Shown here: one piece after another, positions 12,145 to 23,002 of the stretch | Layout of the letters: each line of letters starts with the position of its first letter | Position numbering within the stretch: the stretch's first letter is position 1 | Assembly: GCA_963978895.1 (NCBI GenBank) | Contig: OZ022246.1 | Coordinates: 1,417,605 to 1,481,604 of the forward strand | Length of the DNA stretch: 64,000 bases | DNA from: Erpobdella octoculata | Lineage: Eukaryota; Annelida; Clitellata; Hirudinida; Erpobdellidae | Direction: 5' to 3' | Notes under the pieces: model-generated | Databases searched by the model: none | Told to the model about the DNA's origin: nothing | What the model saw: only the letters and a program-made list of their open reading frames with translations | Translations under genes and position numbers: made by a program

Positions 12145-12340
12145 AGATCTGCGCTTTGCTAATTGCATGCCTGTCCCGAGTCTGAATAAAAAGAAAAGAA
12201 AAGAAAAGTAAGAAGAATCAAATTATGATCCGCAACACGAATTACTTAAAAGGTATTTCCTAATTTCTTACATACCTACTGTTTTATCAGTCTCAAAATA
12301 CCTGATGTAAAGGACTATAACCTAGTGTTTTTTAATATTT
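12145..12340 (+). mobile_element. Short dispersed element (SINE-like), copy A
   Basis: Shares with 17022-17172 (minus) and 19695-19865 a head around GCTAATTGC..GCC.GTCCC, a middle with TTATGATCC, TATTTCCTA and TACATAC, and a 3' tail resembling ACCTGGTGTAAAGGACTATA followed by A/T-rich sequence. Shorter copies keep only the 3' tail, as expected from 5' truncation by retrotransposition. I did not confirm an RNA polymerase III promoter. Confidence 0.55.
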
Positions 12341-12707
12341 TAAAGATTACAGTTATTTCTAACACATCTTTGATTGAACGATTAATCATCCATAAGTTAC
12401 TTGCATACCTATTACCTATAAAATTTAGGTAGGACAAAAATGATGCTCTAATAAACTTTGCCAGAGGCACTTCAGAACGCACGACAAGTCGCAACAAGTA
12501 CCTAATAAGCTTCATTTTTAAGGTATCTTGTACGGTAGTTATTTCAATATTGCTATATAATCTTGAAACTAGTACCTATCAATAAATTTAGACACGCATT
12601 ATCTCAAGAATCACTTCATACCTAACTAAAAAGAAAGTTTTGAATTGCCAGTCATTTTTCTTTTAAATTTCAAAATTGAGCTATTTGCTTTTTCCAGTAA
12701 TTCATTT

Positions 12708-13475
12708 TTACCAATGCTTTTATTAACTCGTCGGCTCTGTTTCTCTGTCTGTCTGTTTCTCTGTCTGTCTGTTTCTCTGTCTGTTTCAAATCTTGCAATC
12801 AATTTTTGAGTCACTTCCTGAAGATAGATTTTTTTCAAATTTTGCATACATGCTCAAGATAGAAGACAATGCAATATTCAATTATTAGTTTTACAATAAG
12901 TCAATTAATTTAGTTAATTTTCTTGAGGATTTTATCGAGGGGTTTCTTGAGGGTTTTCTTGAGGGTTTTCTTGACCACAAAACGCTAACCGACTGGCAGA
13001 CTATTTTACCAAGTTAACACGAACCACACTCACTGACCGCGATTCTCAAGCGTGTACGAAATTTTCATGAAAATAGTTGAGATATTTAAATTCGATGCTT
13101 TTTGATGATATTTTTATTATTATTACCAATAATGCTTTTATTAACTCGTCGTCTCTGTTTCTCTGTCTGTCTGTTTGTTTCTCTGTCTGTTTCAAATCTT
13201 GCAATCAATTTTTGAGTCACTTCCTGATGATAGATTTTTTCAAATTTTGCATACATGCTCAAAATAGAAGACAATGCAATATTCAATTATTAGATTTACA
13301 ATAAGTCAATTAATTTAGATAATTTTAATTAATTTCGATATTTCGATATAATTAAGATATTTCAACTTTAACATAAAATAAAAGAGTAATATAAGAAAAA
13401 ATTGATTGCAAAATTTGTGTTTTAATTACATATAAGAGCATTGGTTTTAAAAATTCGTTTTTAATTTACTTGTTT
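12708..13475 (-). repeat. ~765 bp dispersed repeat, copy 1
   Basis: Contains two internal subrepeats with TGCTTTTATTAACTCGTC, (CTGT)n runs and TTTTTGAGTCACTTCCTGA, separated by a spacer with TTGAGGGTTTTC repeats and CCGACTGGCAGACTATTTTA. A second copy lies inverted at 59722-60483. Shared features run from near AAACAAGTAAATTAAAAACG at one end to AAAGCATTGGTAAAAA at the other. No transposase or terminal repeat is recognised. Confidence 0.8.
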
Positions 13476-14859
13476 TTAAAAACATTTATAGATTAGAAAA
13501 AAAACTCTTGTATTCTGTTACTTCAGCGTTAGCTAGAGCTGTGTTATTTTGCATAGCTATTATAGAAATATGTATTAGTCAAGCAACTTTTTTTTTAGCT
13601 ACATCGGCACCTTAAGCCAATTTTATCTCTTGTGGCATCCGTTTAGATCAACAGTTGAATATTTTGTTAAAAATTTTGACAAATAAAAAATAAAATACAA
13701 TTAAATTGTTTTTTTTTTAGAATGCGGCTTTGAGCAAATAGGTTGTTGCGAGGCTCAATTTTCACAGACTAGCCAGTTTTTTATCGATCATTTATAGCTT
13801 CCAGAGGCGGTTCTAGGAGGGCCCGGCCCTTTGGAAGTTTTACCAAAAAAAATTGAACTTTAATTTTTTATTTAGCTTGCAACTTCATTCTGCTTGTCTG
13901 TGGCCCAAGGCTTTATAATGATAATTCACCTCTCGACCATCAATAGTTCGGATATTTAGACCTCTACCGGCAGGGCAGGTCCAGCAAAAAAAGTTGAAAA
14001 TGACACTTTTCTTTTTCTAAATAGGTTCTGTCGAGTTTTTAGTACCTAAAAATTTGTATGTTAGCGTTGTTTTATTTGTTTGTTTATTTATTTATTTATT
14101 TATTTCTGGGTCAATAAACAGTATACGCCGCTGTTTCAAACTGTAGTCAATTGTGTGATGTAGAAACCGAGGAGGGGTCTTCAATATTGAAGCACGGATT
14201 CCTATGCCGTAGCCGATTGAAAGTGACGTGAAAAATGACAAGTTTAAAAAGTTATGACATTTTTGAATGACATGGTTAATAAACATTTGTTTCGTAGCTC
14301 TTATTTTCTAATGAAACAAGCAGCTGTATTATTGCTTGGCTAGCCGTTGAAACTGGGACAGGTTTAACATATTTTGATAAAATTAATTGTGAAGGATTCG
14401 AAAGAATTTTAGTAAATAATTGTCATTTGTCTGTTGTTTTGTGCTGAAAACTTATAAGGAATTAAAAAAAACGATTTTGAAAAAATGTCTAGCTACGTAA
14501 AACATCTGTATTCTGTATATTTTCAAAGATCGGATAACTCAAATAATGTTAATTTTAAAAAAATCATAACTTCTGATGTTTTAAAGAGGTAGTCTTTCTC
14601 AATAGTTCTATAAAAATATTAAGTAGATATAAGGTATATATAACTACTGATTGGTTGACGGAGGCCAGGGACTAAAAGAACAACTTGATTTTTTTTTAAA
14701 TAATTTTAACACAAAATACAGCTTAAATCAACAATAACGTTTTAAAGTGAGCATATTTAAAAATAGAGTTTTTTTGTATGCAAATGGATAAAATGGGTAA
14801 AAAAAGGTCATCAATACCATTTCATAAAAAGTATCACAAAATATTAAATAAAATAAATT

Positions 14860-17339
14860 TCAAGAGTCTCCTCTAACGGGTGAAGAGAACACATCATTTA
14901 TATTCGACGCACCCCGTGAAATCCCAGTATCTCTACTGTGGAAAGATTGAGCCGAAAGCTGAGGCCATTTTCTACATTTGTCACATTCCCAGCAACAGGC
15001 CTCCTTTTGAAACTTCTCCATGTTTTCAATGTTTTCTGACGTTTTGGTTTTATCGAAGTTCGAATAGTAAACCTTGTAGGTCTTGTTGAAATAATCTAGT
15101 GATCCTGTCTTTGTGAGGACTTCTTCAAACTCGCCTACGCACATTATTTCCTCTGGCAGATAGGACGTTTTTACCTGTATTATATTTGTTTTTAGTAATT
15201 GATTGATTGTTTGATTGATTAATTGACTGACTTAATAATTTATTAATTATGTGATTTATTCAATTCAATAAATAATTGATCGCTTGATGGAATTACTAAC
15301 TGATTAATTGATCGACTGGTTAAGTTACTGATTGATTGACTGTTTGCTTGCTTGAGTGAGTGAGTGAGTGAGTGAGTGAGTGAGTGAGTGAGTGAGTGAG
15401 TGAGTGAGTGTGTGAGTGGGTGAGAGTAAGTAAGTGTGAGTGAGTGAGTAATTACTTATTTATTAAATTACAATTCATACCTGGACAGATCCTCCTGTCG
15501 TCTCACAACTGGCTTGAAGTATAACAACTATCTCAAAGTTCCTATTCGTAAGTACTTCGAACCTGGGGTTGGGATTATAGAGGGGGCTCGATTTGTCAAT
15601 TTCGTGGATGACCTTTATGGGCCATCCTAAGAAGTAAAAGTCGTCACCTGATTCCGTCGAGAGCTTTAATGATCTTTGGTTGATTGAACCCTCAATACTT
15701 GTTTTCGGTTCTCTTGATCGCGTAAAACGCCTGGTAATTATCTTTACAATGTTTTCCAAAAAAGAAAGCTCAGCGTCTTTCTTGAAGTATAAAATATAAA
15801 TAAATGGTCAAAATAGCGTACTTTATTTTTTAATAAATAATGATGACACAGAAGGGATAGAGTGCAAATTGGTGTTCACTCACACTCTCACTTTCACACA
15901 CTCTCACTCACATACTCACTCACTCACTCACTCACAGACGGCTCCTATCACTAACACCGACTTTTGCGATCACACCGACACTTTTTGAAATGTCGGTGTC
16001 AACGCCAACCAGTCGGTGTCAAGGCCAGCCAGTCGGTGTCAAGGCCAACCAGTCGGTGTCAAGGCCAACCAGTCGGTGTCAACGCCAACCAGTCGGTCTC
16101 AACGCCAACCAGTCGGTGTCAACGCCAACCAGTCGGTGAACTCCACTGCTGATTGGTTATTAGCTTCTTTCTATTTGAACTCCAACTTGATATGACTCGA
16201 AGGTGTCTTGTTAGCAACAAAAATTCACCCACTTATTCTGGATGACAATACATGAATTAAATATTTCTGACATTAATTAGGCCTTAAATCAATTAAAATT
16301 ATTTAAATCAAATGTTGTGCAATATAAGTAGTTTTCCTGCCACCTAGCGACTCTAAGAAAATCGTTTGACAACCGGCCACAAAGCTCTGGCGCTCTTTTC
16401 ATTTATGTAGTTATTAAAGTTATAGACTTAACGAGGTTTTTTACGGTTCACTTGTTTATTATTATTACTAAAAAAAAGTCCTCATCACTTCACCAGCACG
16501 ACTACCAGCGCAGTCAATATTCATAAGCTCATAGTACACCGAGACCATGGACTTTTTAATACGCGTTGAGAACAATTTATAACAAAAAACACGTAGACAG
16601 AAATAAATTTAATTCTTTTTAATTAGTAAATCAACAACTTCGGTGTGGAGAGCCCGGATATCAATCTGCTTTTCTTCAAAAGCTATCCAGAGCTCCCACA
16701 CCCTTTCATCTTTTTCCAGTGTTGAGGGTTTGTGTTGCTTCAGCGGTTGCCCTGTTGCAGCACAGGCTTCTTCGACTGGGATTGCCGATGCTTTTGTAAA
16801 TAAAATATCAACAACTTCGTAGAACGACTTGCGCTCTACTAGGTTGTTGAGGGCACTATGCCACGCCTCAATGTCGTTGTTGGTCTTACAGTCTCTCTGG
16901 TAGACGCTCCATTCTGATATTTTATATTTTCCTTTGATCCAAGTTTTTTTTATGTAGTCCGCTAATGTCTAAAAATAAGAAGGAAATATAAAACAAGTCA
17001 ATTTTTTTTTTTTTTTTATAATAGTTTATAGTCCTTTACACCATGTGTTTTAAGACTGAAATGTCTGTATGTAGGAAGCAGCTAAGTACTTCCTGTTGTG
17101 GATCATAACTTTTCCCTCCTCCTTTCTCCAGGCTTGGGACTGGCTCGCAATTAGCGAGGCGGAGTTGAAAACAAGTCAACAAATTTTAACGTTAATATTA
17201 ACTAAATTTTACTTTGAGTGCTGGTATTCGTGTTTCTAGATAAAGGGTCTCAAATACATTATGGATTTCTCCAGGAGGCAAATATGGCAGTGCCATAATC
17301 TTTTTTATACCTTTATATATTTCTACTTTTTTTGACTGG

Positions 17340-17381
<42 letters not shown>

Positions 17382-20300
17382 CTTCCCTCTATCGATTGTA
17401 ATGAAAACTTTGCTCCATCGAAAACGACTCCAATTCATTGCGACACAGCAGACTGATATCACGGTTCTGTATAAGTATAACACAGAGATCAGGAAGTCGT
17501 TGTATAGACATTAGCGGTGCCACAGTCTGTGATACGTGTATGCGGGTGGTGCTGCTTAATGCTGATCACCAACTGCATTCGCCGGGCAGGTTGCTTCGTG
17601 TGGTGGGGTAGTTCTAGTTGCTTCTGAGCAGCGGGATTTTACCCCTCACGAATATGAGGTTGTTGGCCGCGAAAGTAGGTGGTTTCGTCGCGCACCGGGT
17701 CGATTCTTCTCAAGGTTGGCGTTTTCGTCGCGACTTCGCGATGAAAATGCTTACGCGACTAAATGGCTTTCGCGACCACATGGCCGGTATTCCAGTGTCT
17801 TTTTACAATCCAGCTGCTCGCACATTTTACATATGAAAACGATATCAATTTCTCCTGTTTAAGAAAAAACATTTTTATAAACAATTGTCTTCAGTTGCAA
17901 TAAAACGACTATTTACTAACCCTTTGCAGTTTTTTGATATTGTGACAAAGTAACTGTTTTGTCACACTTCAGGTGCGTCCTCCGTTTACACATGTTGCAA
18001 GACAATGCCCGAGCATTCTTGGCAACAGTTTTGTTACAACAAACACAGATGCTTTTCATTTTTCGCTGCTAACAATCAACAAGTCCGTCGAAAACTATCA
18101 CAAATTAAATTACTACTAGATACAACTATCACCATTAGTCAACTTGCCTAGATAAAACATATAGATAATTAAGTAAAAATAATAATTTAAATATTTTTTT
18201 AATAATTAAAAATAATAATAAAAATAAATTACTATTATTTTAGAAAATAAAAAACCTAATTACGGAAATTTTTTGTCATATTCTTTAATTAAACTTTTCT
18301 AACGTAAATAGATATTTTATAATACGTTGATATTTCTATAATGTCAAATCTTTGATAAAATATAGTATTTTTAATGAGTTCTTATTCAAATAATCACTAT
18401 CTAATGCAAGCGCCACCAAGCGACATTTTTACAGTCGCTTGAACGATTAAAAAGCACCTTTAAGTCATATCAGTTCGTAAGTTAAATACAGAGACAGGAC
18501 TCGGACGCGCTAACACCGACTCGGACGCGTTAACACCGACTCGGAGGCGTTAACACCGACTCGGAGGCGTTAACACCGACTCGGAGGCGTTAACACCGAC
18601 TGGGCCGCGTTAACACCGAATTTTTGGCGATGACACCGACACTTCGGTGTCATCGCAAAATTCGGTGTCACTGACATTCCCCTCACAGACTCACTCACTC
18701 ACCCACCCATGTACGTGTAATGCTTAACTGCTTAACCCTATGATACACATGAGGTCCTGTGTCATATTTGGCCAAATATTTGGCCTATCCGAATACACCT
18801 GATTACTAAAAAATCCGGCTGAATAAAAAACATGGGCAAAATTTCTCTACGTGGGGCATGTAAACGAACAGCGCCTCTGAAACATTTTTACATTTAGTAG
18901 CCTGACCCACTATAAAGTTCAAAAACCCTAACCCGACCTGGCTTTTCCCGTGGACTACTCTGACTCACAAAAACAAAAAATTATTATGTAACCTGATCCA
19001 TTATAAAATTCTTCTCGATGAAAAGTGCATTGATACTAACACCAATCAAATTGGATTGACGAATGTCCCCAACTCTGTTTAATAATAATAGTAATATTAA
19101 CAATAACAATAACAATAATAATAACATTTAAGGGAAATAAAATATTAAAGAAAAACTTTTTAAAATACCACGTTTTGTGAACTAAAAAGAAGAAAATAAT
19201 TTTTCTCTTAGCTGTGTAAGAAATGTCTTATTATGTCTTGAAGGCGGTATGCATTAATTGTGGACATTCATATAACAAACAAGCCATAAAATATTAAAAC
19301 TTAAAACGTGGGGCGCCATTTATATTCAAAAAAGCGTTCTATCCTGTTTAAAAAATAGCAGATGGTTAGTTTGAGTAAAAGACGCCCCACGTTTTAAGTC
19401 TTAAAATAATTCAATACATGATAAAAAATGAGTTTTTTGAGCTAATATAAACTTTTTTTTAGGTTAGCGAAAAGAGTTAGTTAACCCTGCAAGACACTCA
19501 AACTGAGCAATGAGTATGAACTCCTTGCTTTAGGGAGCTATGATAAATAAAGACTTAACTAAACAAGAATAATAAAAACAAAACTATATAATAGCTAAAC
19601 TAATTGTGTTTTAAATAACTAGAACTAAATAATATAGAAATGGTTCCAACAAAACCTAACGAAAACTAAAACTAAAATAATTTTCCTAAGAAAAAATATC
19701 ACTGATTGTGAGCCAGACCCAATCATGGATAAAAGATGAGTGAAAAGTAAAAAGGATCACATTATTATCCACTATAGGAAGTACTCCGGTATTTCCTACA
19801 TACTGCGTTATCATTCTTAAAACACCTGGTGTAAAAGACTATATAGACTTATATAGAAAAAAATAATTTATCTTATTTTCAAAAAGCAAACCTAAACTCC
19901 AATCTCGCTTTAGCATCGGTATTCATTGGGTTATGATTTGGACCGATGACGGCTTTTTGGCTGAACATAATAGTCGCTGCTCGGGAGATAGGACGGGTCA
20001 ATTTGGCAAATATGAAGCCCGTTAAGAAGCATTGCAAAAGTGCCCCAAAAAGTGATTGTATTATAATAAAGATGACTACAGAAGGGCAGTTTCCAGTGGG
20101 GTATCTCGATCCATAGCCTATCGTATGCTGTGTTTCAACTGAAAATAAGAATGCTGTCGTGAAGTCGTTAACCCCGACGAGGCAAGAATCGTTCGATGGG
20201 TTATTATTTGATGACGGCTTATATTCATCCCCCTTTGAGTACCAAAACCAGGAAAACAAAAGCCAGCTTAGAACAAACACAGAAACATAAATACTCAAGC

Positions 20301-20520
20301 ATGGCAACCAATCTCGCTCTAACAGGGAGGTGTACCAGTCTATAAATTTTAGAAAATATTCCATGTCGACATTTCTGTACTTGAAGTTACATTTTCCTGT
20401 TTTTTCTATAAGACGTCTGGTTTTTCTCTTCGGTATAAAAGGAATTCGTTCTATTTGACTTCTTTGAGACGTGGTAGAACTTCTAGAAGGCGAAGGAGAA
20501 ACAGGAGTAGTTTCACTCAT
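14860..20520 (-). CDS. Inward-rectifier potassium channel (Kir family)
   Basis: A two-pass K+ channel subunit (tetrameric in the family) that sets resting potential or moves K+ across membranes. Exon 1 runs from 20520 down to about 19895. It gives a cytoplasmic N-terminus, M1 (~72-95), pore helix, filter TIGYG (133-137), the conserved extracellular cysteines (Cys113, Cys145) and M2 (~146-172). A C-terminal-domain exon (from about 15785 to 15481) carries IKVIHEIDKSSPLY and FEIVVIL. The last exon (15174-14860) begins VKTSYLPEEI and includes NKTYKVYYSNFDKT, matching the Kir cytoplasmic domain; its join (donor GTATGA, phase 0) is clean. The link between exon 1 (donor AG|GTTTGC) and the second exon is out of phase by eye, so a small exon is probably missed. 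At the M2 position where strong rectifiers have Asp, this protein has Gln163. Confidence 0.85.
15350..15455. repeat. (GAGT)n microsatellite in Kir intron
   Basis: Long run of GAGT tetramers, imperfect at its ends, in the last intron of the Kir gene. Confidence 0.95.
15991..16136. repeat. Left subterminal 20-bp array of the MULE
   Basis: Seven tandem 20-bp units of CGGTGTCAASGCCARCCAGT. They create a spurious Gln-Pro-Val-Gly repeat frame at 15964-16152. Confidence 0.9.
16609..18059 (-). pseudogene. MULE transposase gene, decayed in the middle
   Basis: Exon 18059-17921 starts with ATG and encodes a PHD-like zinc ribbon: ICVCC, then CNMC, then HLKC. Exon 17335-17213 (41 codons, in phase) reads KKIMALPYLPPGEIHNVFE, typical of the segment after the MULE catalytic core. 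It joins in phase to 16968-16609, which carries TLADYIKKTWI, then DCKTNNDIEAWHSALN (the conserved TNN..E.WH motif of FLYWCH-associated MULE transposases) and ends at TAA. The part between (about 17380-17890), where the DDE core should lie, is interrupted in all frames by my reading; a fragment ESFSMEQSFHYN may be an eroded form of the usual MDGTF motif. I therefore call it a pseudogene, but a missed frame could change that. Confidence 0.65.
17022..17172 (-). mobile_element. Short dispersed element (SINE-like), copy B
   Basis: Minus-strand copy inserted in an intron of the MULE transposase gene. Read on the minus strand it contains CTAATTGCGAGCCAGTCCC, TTATGATCCACAACAGG, CTTCCTACATACAG and the tail CACATGGTGTAAAGGACTAT. 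Confidence 0.65.
18500..18620. repeat. Right subterminal 20-bp array of the MULE
   Basis: Six tandem 20-bp units of CGGACGCGTTAACACCGACT with few changes, in inverted orientation to the left array. Confidence 0.9.
19288..19412. mobile_element. Foldback/MITE-like inverted repeat
   Basis: Two ~30-bp arms, AAAACTTAAAACGTGGGGCG and its near-complement CGCCCCACGTTTTAAGTCTT, enclose about 65 bp. This is the structure of a miniature inverted-repeat element. It lies in the large Kir intron. No target duplication could be fixed. Confidence 0.6.
19695..19865 (+). mobile_element. Short dispersed element (SINE-like), copy C
   Basis: Contains TTGTGAGCCAGACCCAATC, GTATTTCCTACATACTGC and the tail ACACCTGGTGTAAAAGACTA followed by an A-rich end. 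It ends just downstream of Kir exon 1 on the opposite strand. Confidence 0.6.
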
Positions 20521-20592
20521 TTTCTATTTTGATTTGAACGCTCAAATGTTTTTCGCCGTCCCTATAAATAAGTACAGACGCTTTTGAGAACT

Positions 20593-20711
20593 TAACCGGT
20601 AATATATAAAAATGCTTTTGTGGAACTAAACTTTATCTAACAGCTATATTAATCAACCGGTAATATATGAAAATGCCTTTGTGGAACTAAAATTTATCTA
20701 ACAGCTATATT
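20593..20711. repeat. Tandem duplication, ~62 bp unit
   Basis: Two copies of a unit starting AACCGGTAATATATRAAAAT and including TTTATCTAACAGCTATATT. Confidence 0.85.
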
Positions 20712-22199
20712 TGCTAATCAAAAATTAATATATAATGCTACACGATGATATATTGTACGGATAACGTTTCAAACAGCAAATAAACAAAAGCGACGACGTC
20801 TTTAATTTATCAACAAATTCGATAAACATATATTATTGTGTTTACTAACGTTGCAATGACGTTGATTTCGTCATTATTTTAAAGTTTAAGTTTGTTTATT
20901 TGAATTTCAAGCGTCTTCAATCAATCAAATTATATTTTTATAGCGCTATTTCAGGGGCGTTCAATAGCGCTCGGACATAAACTTATAAAACAGATATGTT
21001 TTAAGTCCACGACAGAAAACTGTGAGAGAAGTAGATTTAGTAAGACAAGTATGAAGAGAGTTCCAGAGAAAGGGACCAGGAGGAGTAACACCACAGCGGG
21101 CTCCTTTACAATAGATAAATAAAAATATAACAAAATATTAAGAAAAAAAATTATAGAATTCAAAACTGTCAGGAAAATAAAATGAAAAAAATAAGATCTT
21201 TTGTGGTCGTTGGGCCTTATTTATAATTTCAACGTTGCAGATAAGACTATATTAGCGTATGCGGTGTTTGTTTACGGCGCCGCTGGCAGTCCCGAGTTTA
21301 TGATTATGATTGACATGTTCCATCTCAAAACATCACTGGGTCTCTTTATTGACATAAGTTACGTGACCCTGTTTAAAAAATTCTAAAAATGATCTGTAGT
21401 CGAAAAGAAAATGGGAGTGGGAAGAAGTAGTCGTAGACACCGCAGCAGACAGGGGCGTCATTTGGAGGGACAATTAAGTGGTTGCTTTCAATAGTTTTTT
21501 TTTTTGGAAAAAAAATTGTTAAAGATTTTGGAAAACAAATTGGAAAAGTACCTACGAACAATCCGCCCGTTTATCGCAGCTATTTTTTTTTTAAAGAAAA
21601 GTTTAACATAAAAAGTCCAGAATTTTTGGATGGGCCACCTTTTTTGCTGGTATGACGCTCCTTGTCGTAGATCATTTTTAAGATTTTACAAAGTTTTTCT
21701 AAAAATTTTCAACTTCTCAACTTTTTTTCTTAAAAGCTAATGACCAGGAGAGGTTGGTGTTGTCCGTAGGACCGTAGGTAATTTTCAAGAATTTTTGTCA
21801 AAAATGTTGTACCTTATTTTTGAAGATTTTTAGATTTTTTTCTTTGAATTTCCAGTTCGTTTTGCCCAAATTTTAAGACTTTTTTGTTCGAATCTGGGAG
21901 GGCTATTGTTTTGATTTGCTTTCGTCTCTTATATGGCTGTGATCTTTATTACATATGAATTAATGTCACTTGAATTTTGGGAGTCTCTCGACCGGACAAC
22001 CGGGGCTTCATGATGGGGAAACCACGACATAAAAAATTATTTTTTCCTAAAACATTCCCAGAGGGTTTGGTGGCATTAATACTGTGAAGAAAAAAATGTA
22101 TATAAAGGTTTTGGAAAAAACCCACGACTAATCCCCTACGGAATGTGTGGGTTTTTGAAACATTTTGCCCCCAGGTGCTTTTGCTAAAACGATGCTCTT

Positions 22200-22409
<210 letters not shown>

Positions 22410-23002
22410 CCAGCCGCGTAGCCATGGGGTAGCCACCCACAAACCGTTGTGGGCCCCATGGAAATTTCAAATTTTAAAATGTTATCTGTTATATGGCAGC
22501 TAATGAGCGTTTGAAAATTTTGGAAAAGTCCTTACGACATCCGATCATCAGGTTTTTGGAAGGAAAAGTGTTGAAAAAATTTGAGAAAAATACCTCAGAC
22601 TTAAGCCCCCGTTTATGAAGTATTTTGGGTTAAAAACTTGGGCTCACTGACAGTCCCTGATGCCCCCCAGAACAGTACAAGTACAGAACACCCCACAGGC
22701 GAATTTGGCTGCCTACGCGGTTGTGTATAACAATACCTTTTACAGCTGCTTCACATATAATTTACTAGTGTTTACCTACTGCAAGGCCGGGTTGGGTCTT
22801 GATTTACCTAGGGCTTTCAAAGGGACCGGGCATAGATTTTTAGGCCAGGTATATAGGGATTTTAGAGTTATGATAACGAGTCGGACCGCAAAAAAATCGG
22901 CCCATGTAGTTTAGGTACTCTAAATAATTTCATATGGTATTTAAAGTAATTTAAACCTGTTCTACTTTTGTTTAGCACGCAAATTAAATAAATAAACACG
23001 CA

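Larger units (their letters stand above)
11470..14859. other. Spacer with dispersed repeats
   Basis: No gene seen. It holds one copy of a dispersed short retroelement-like sequence (12145-12340), a ~765 bp dispersed repeat (12708-13475), hAT-like terminal sequence near 13800-13830 (CAGAGGCGGTTCTAGGAGGG) and AT-rich DNA. Confidence 0.6.
15954..18668 (-). mobile_element. MULE-type DNA transposon with tandem-repeat terminal inverted repeats
   Basis: The left end reads ACACCGACTTTTGCGATCACACCGA. The right end, read on the other strand, is nearly the same: ACACCGAATTTTGCGATGACACCGA. Inside each end is a tandem array of ~20-bp units: seven of CGGTGTCAASGCCARCCAGT at 15991-16136 and six of CGGACGCGTTAACACCGACT at 18500-18620. 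These are inverted relative to each other and share AGTCGGTGTYAAVGCC. Between them lies a minus-strand gene with the C-terminal half of a MULE transposase. No clear target duplication is visible. The element sits in the large Kir intron, in the same orientation as the channel gene, and itself contains a SINE-like insertion. Confidence 0.8.

Noticed and set aside
15350..16140. Possible CRISPR-like array (regular 20-bp repeats)
   Set aside because: The 20-bp units are contiguous with no unique spacers, occur as an inverted pair at the ends of a transposon, and the genome is clearly eukaryotic.
17618..17836. Plus-strand 72-codon frame within the MULE
   Set aside because: No domain resemblance; it lies opposite the decayed middle of the transposase gene.
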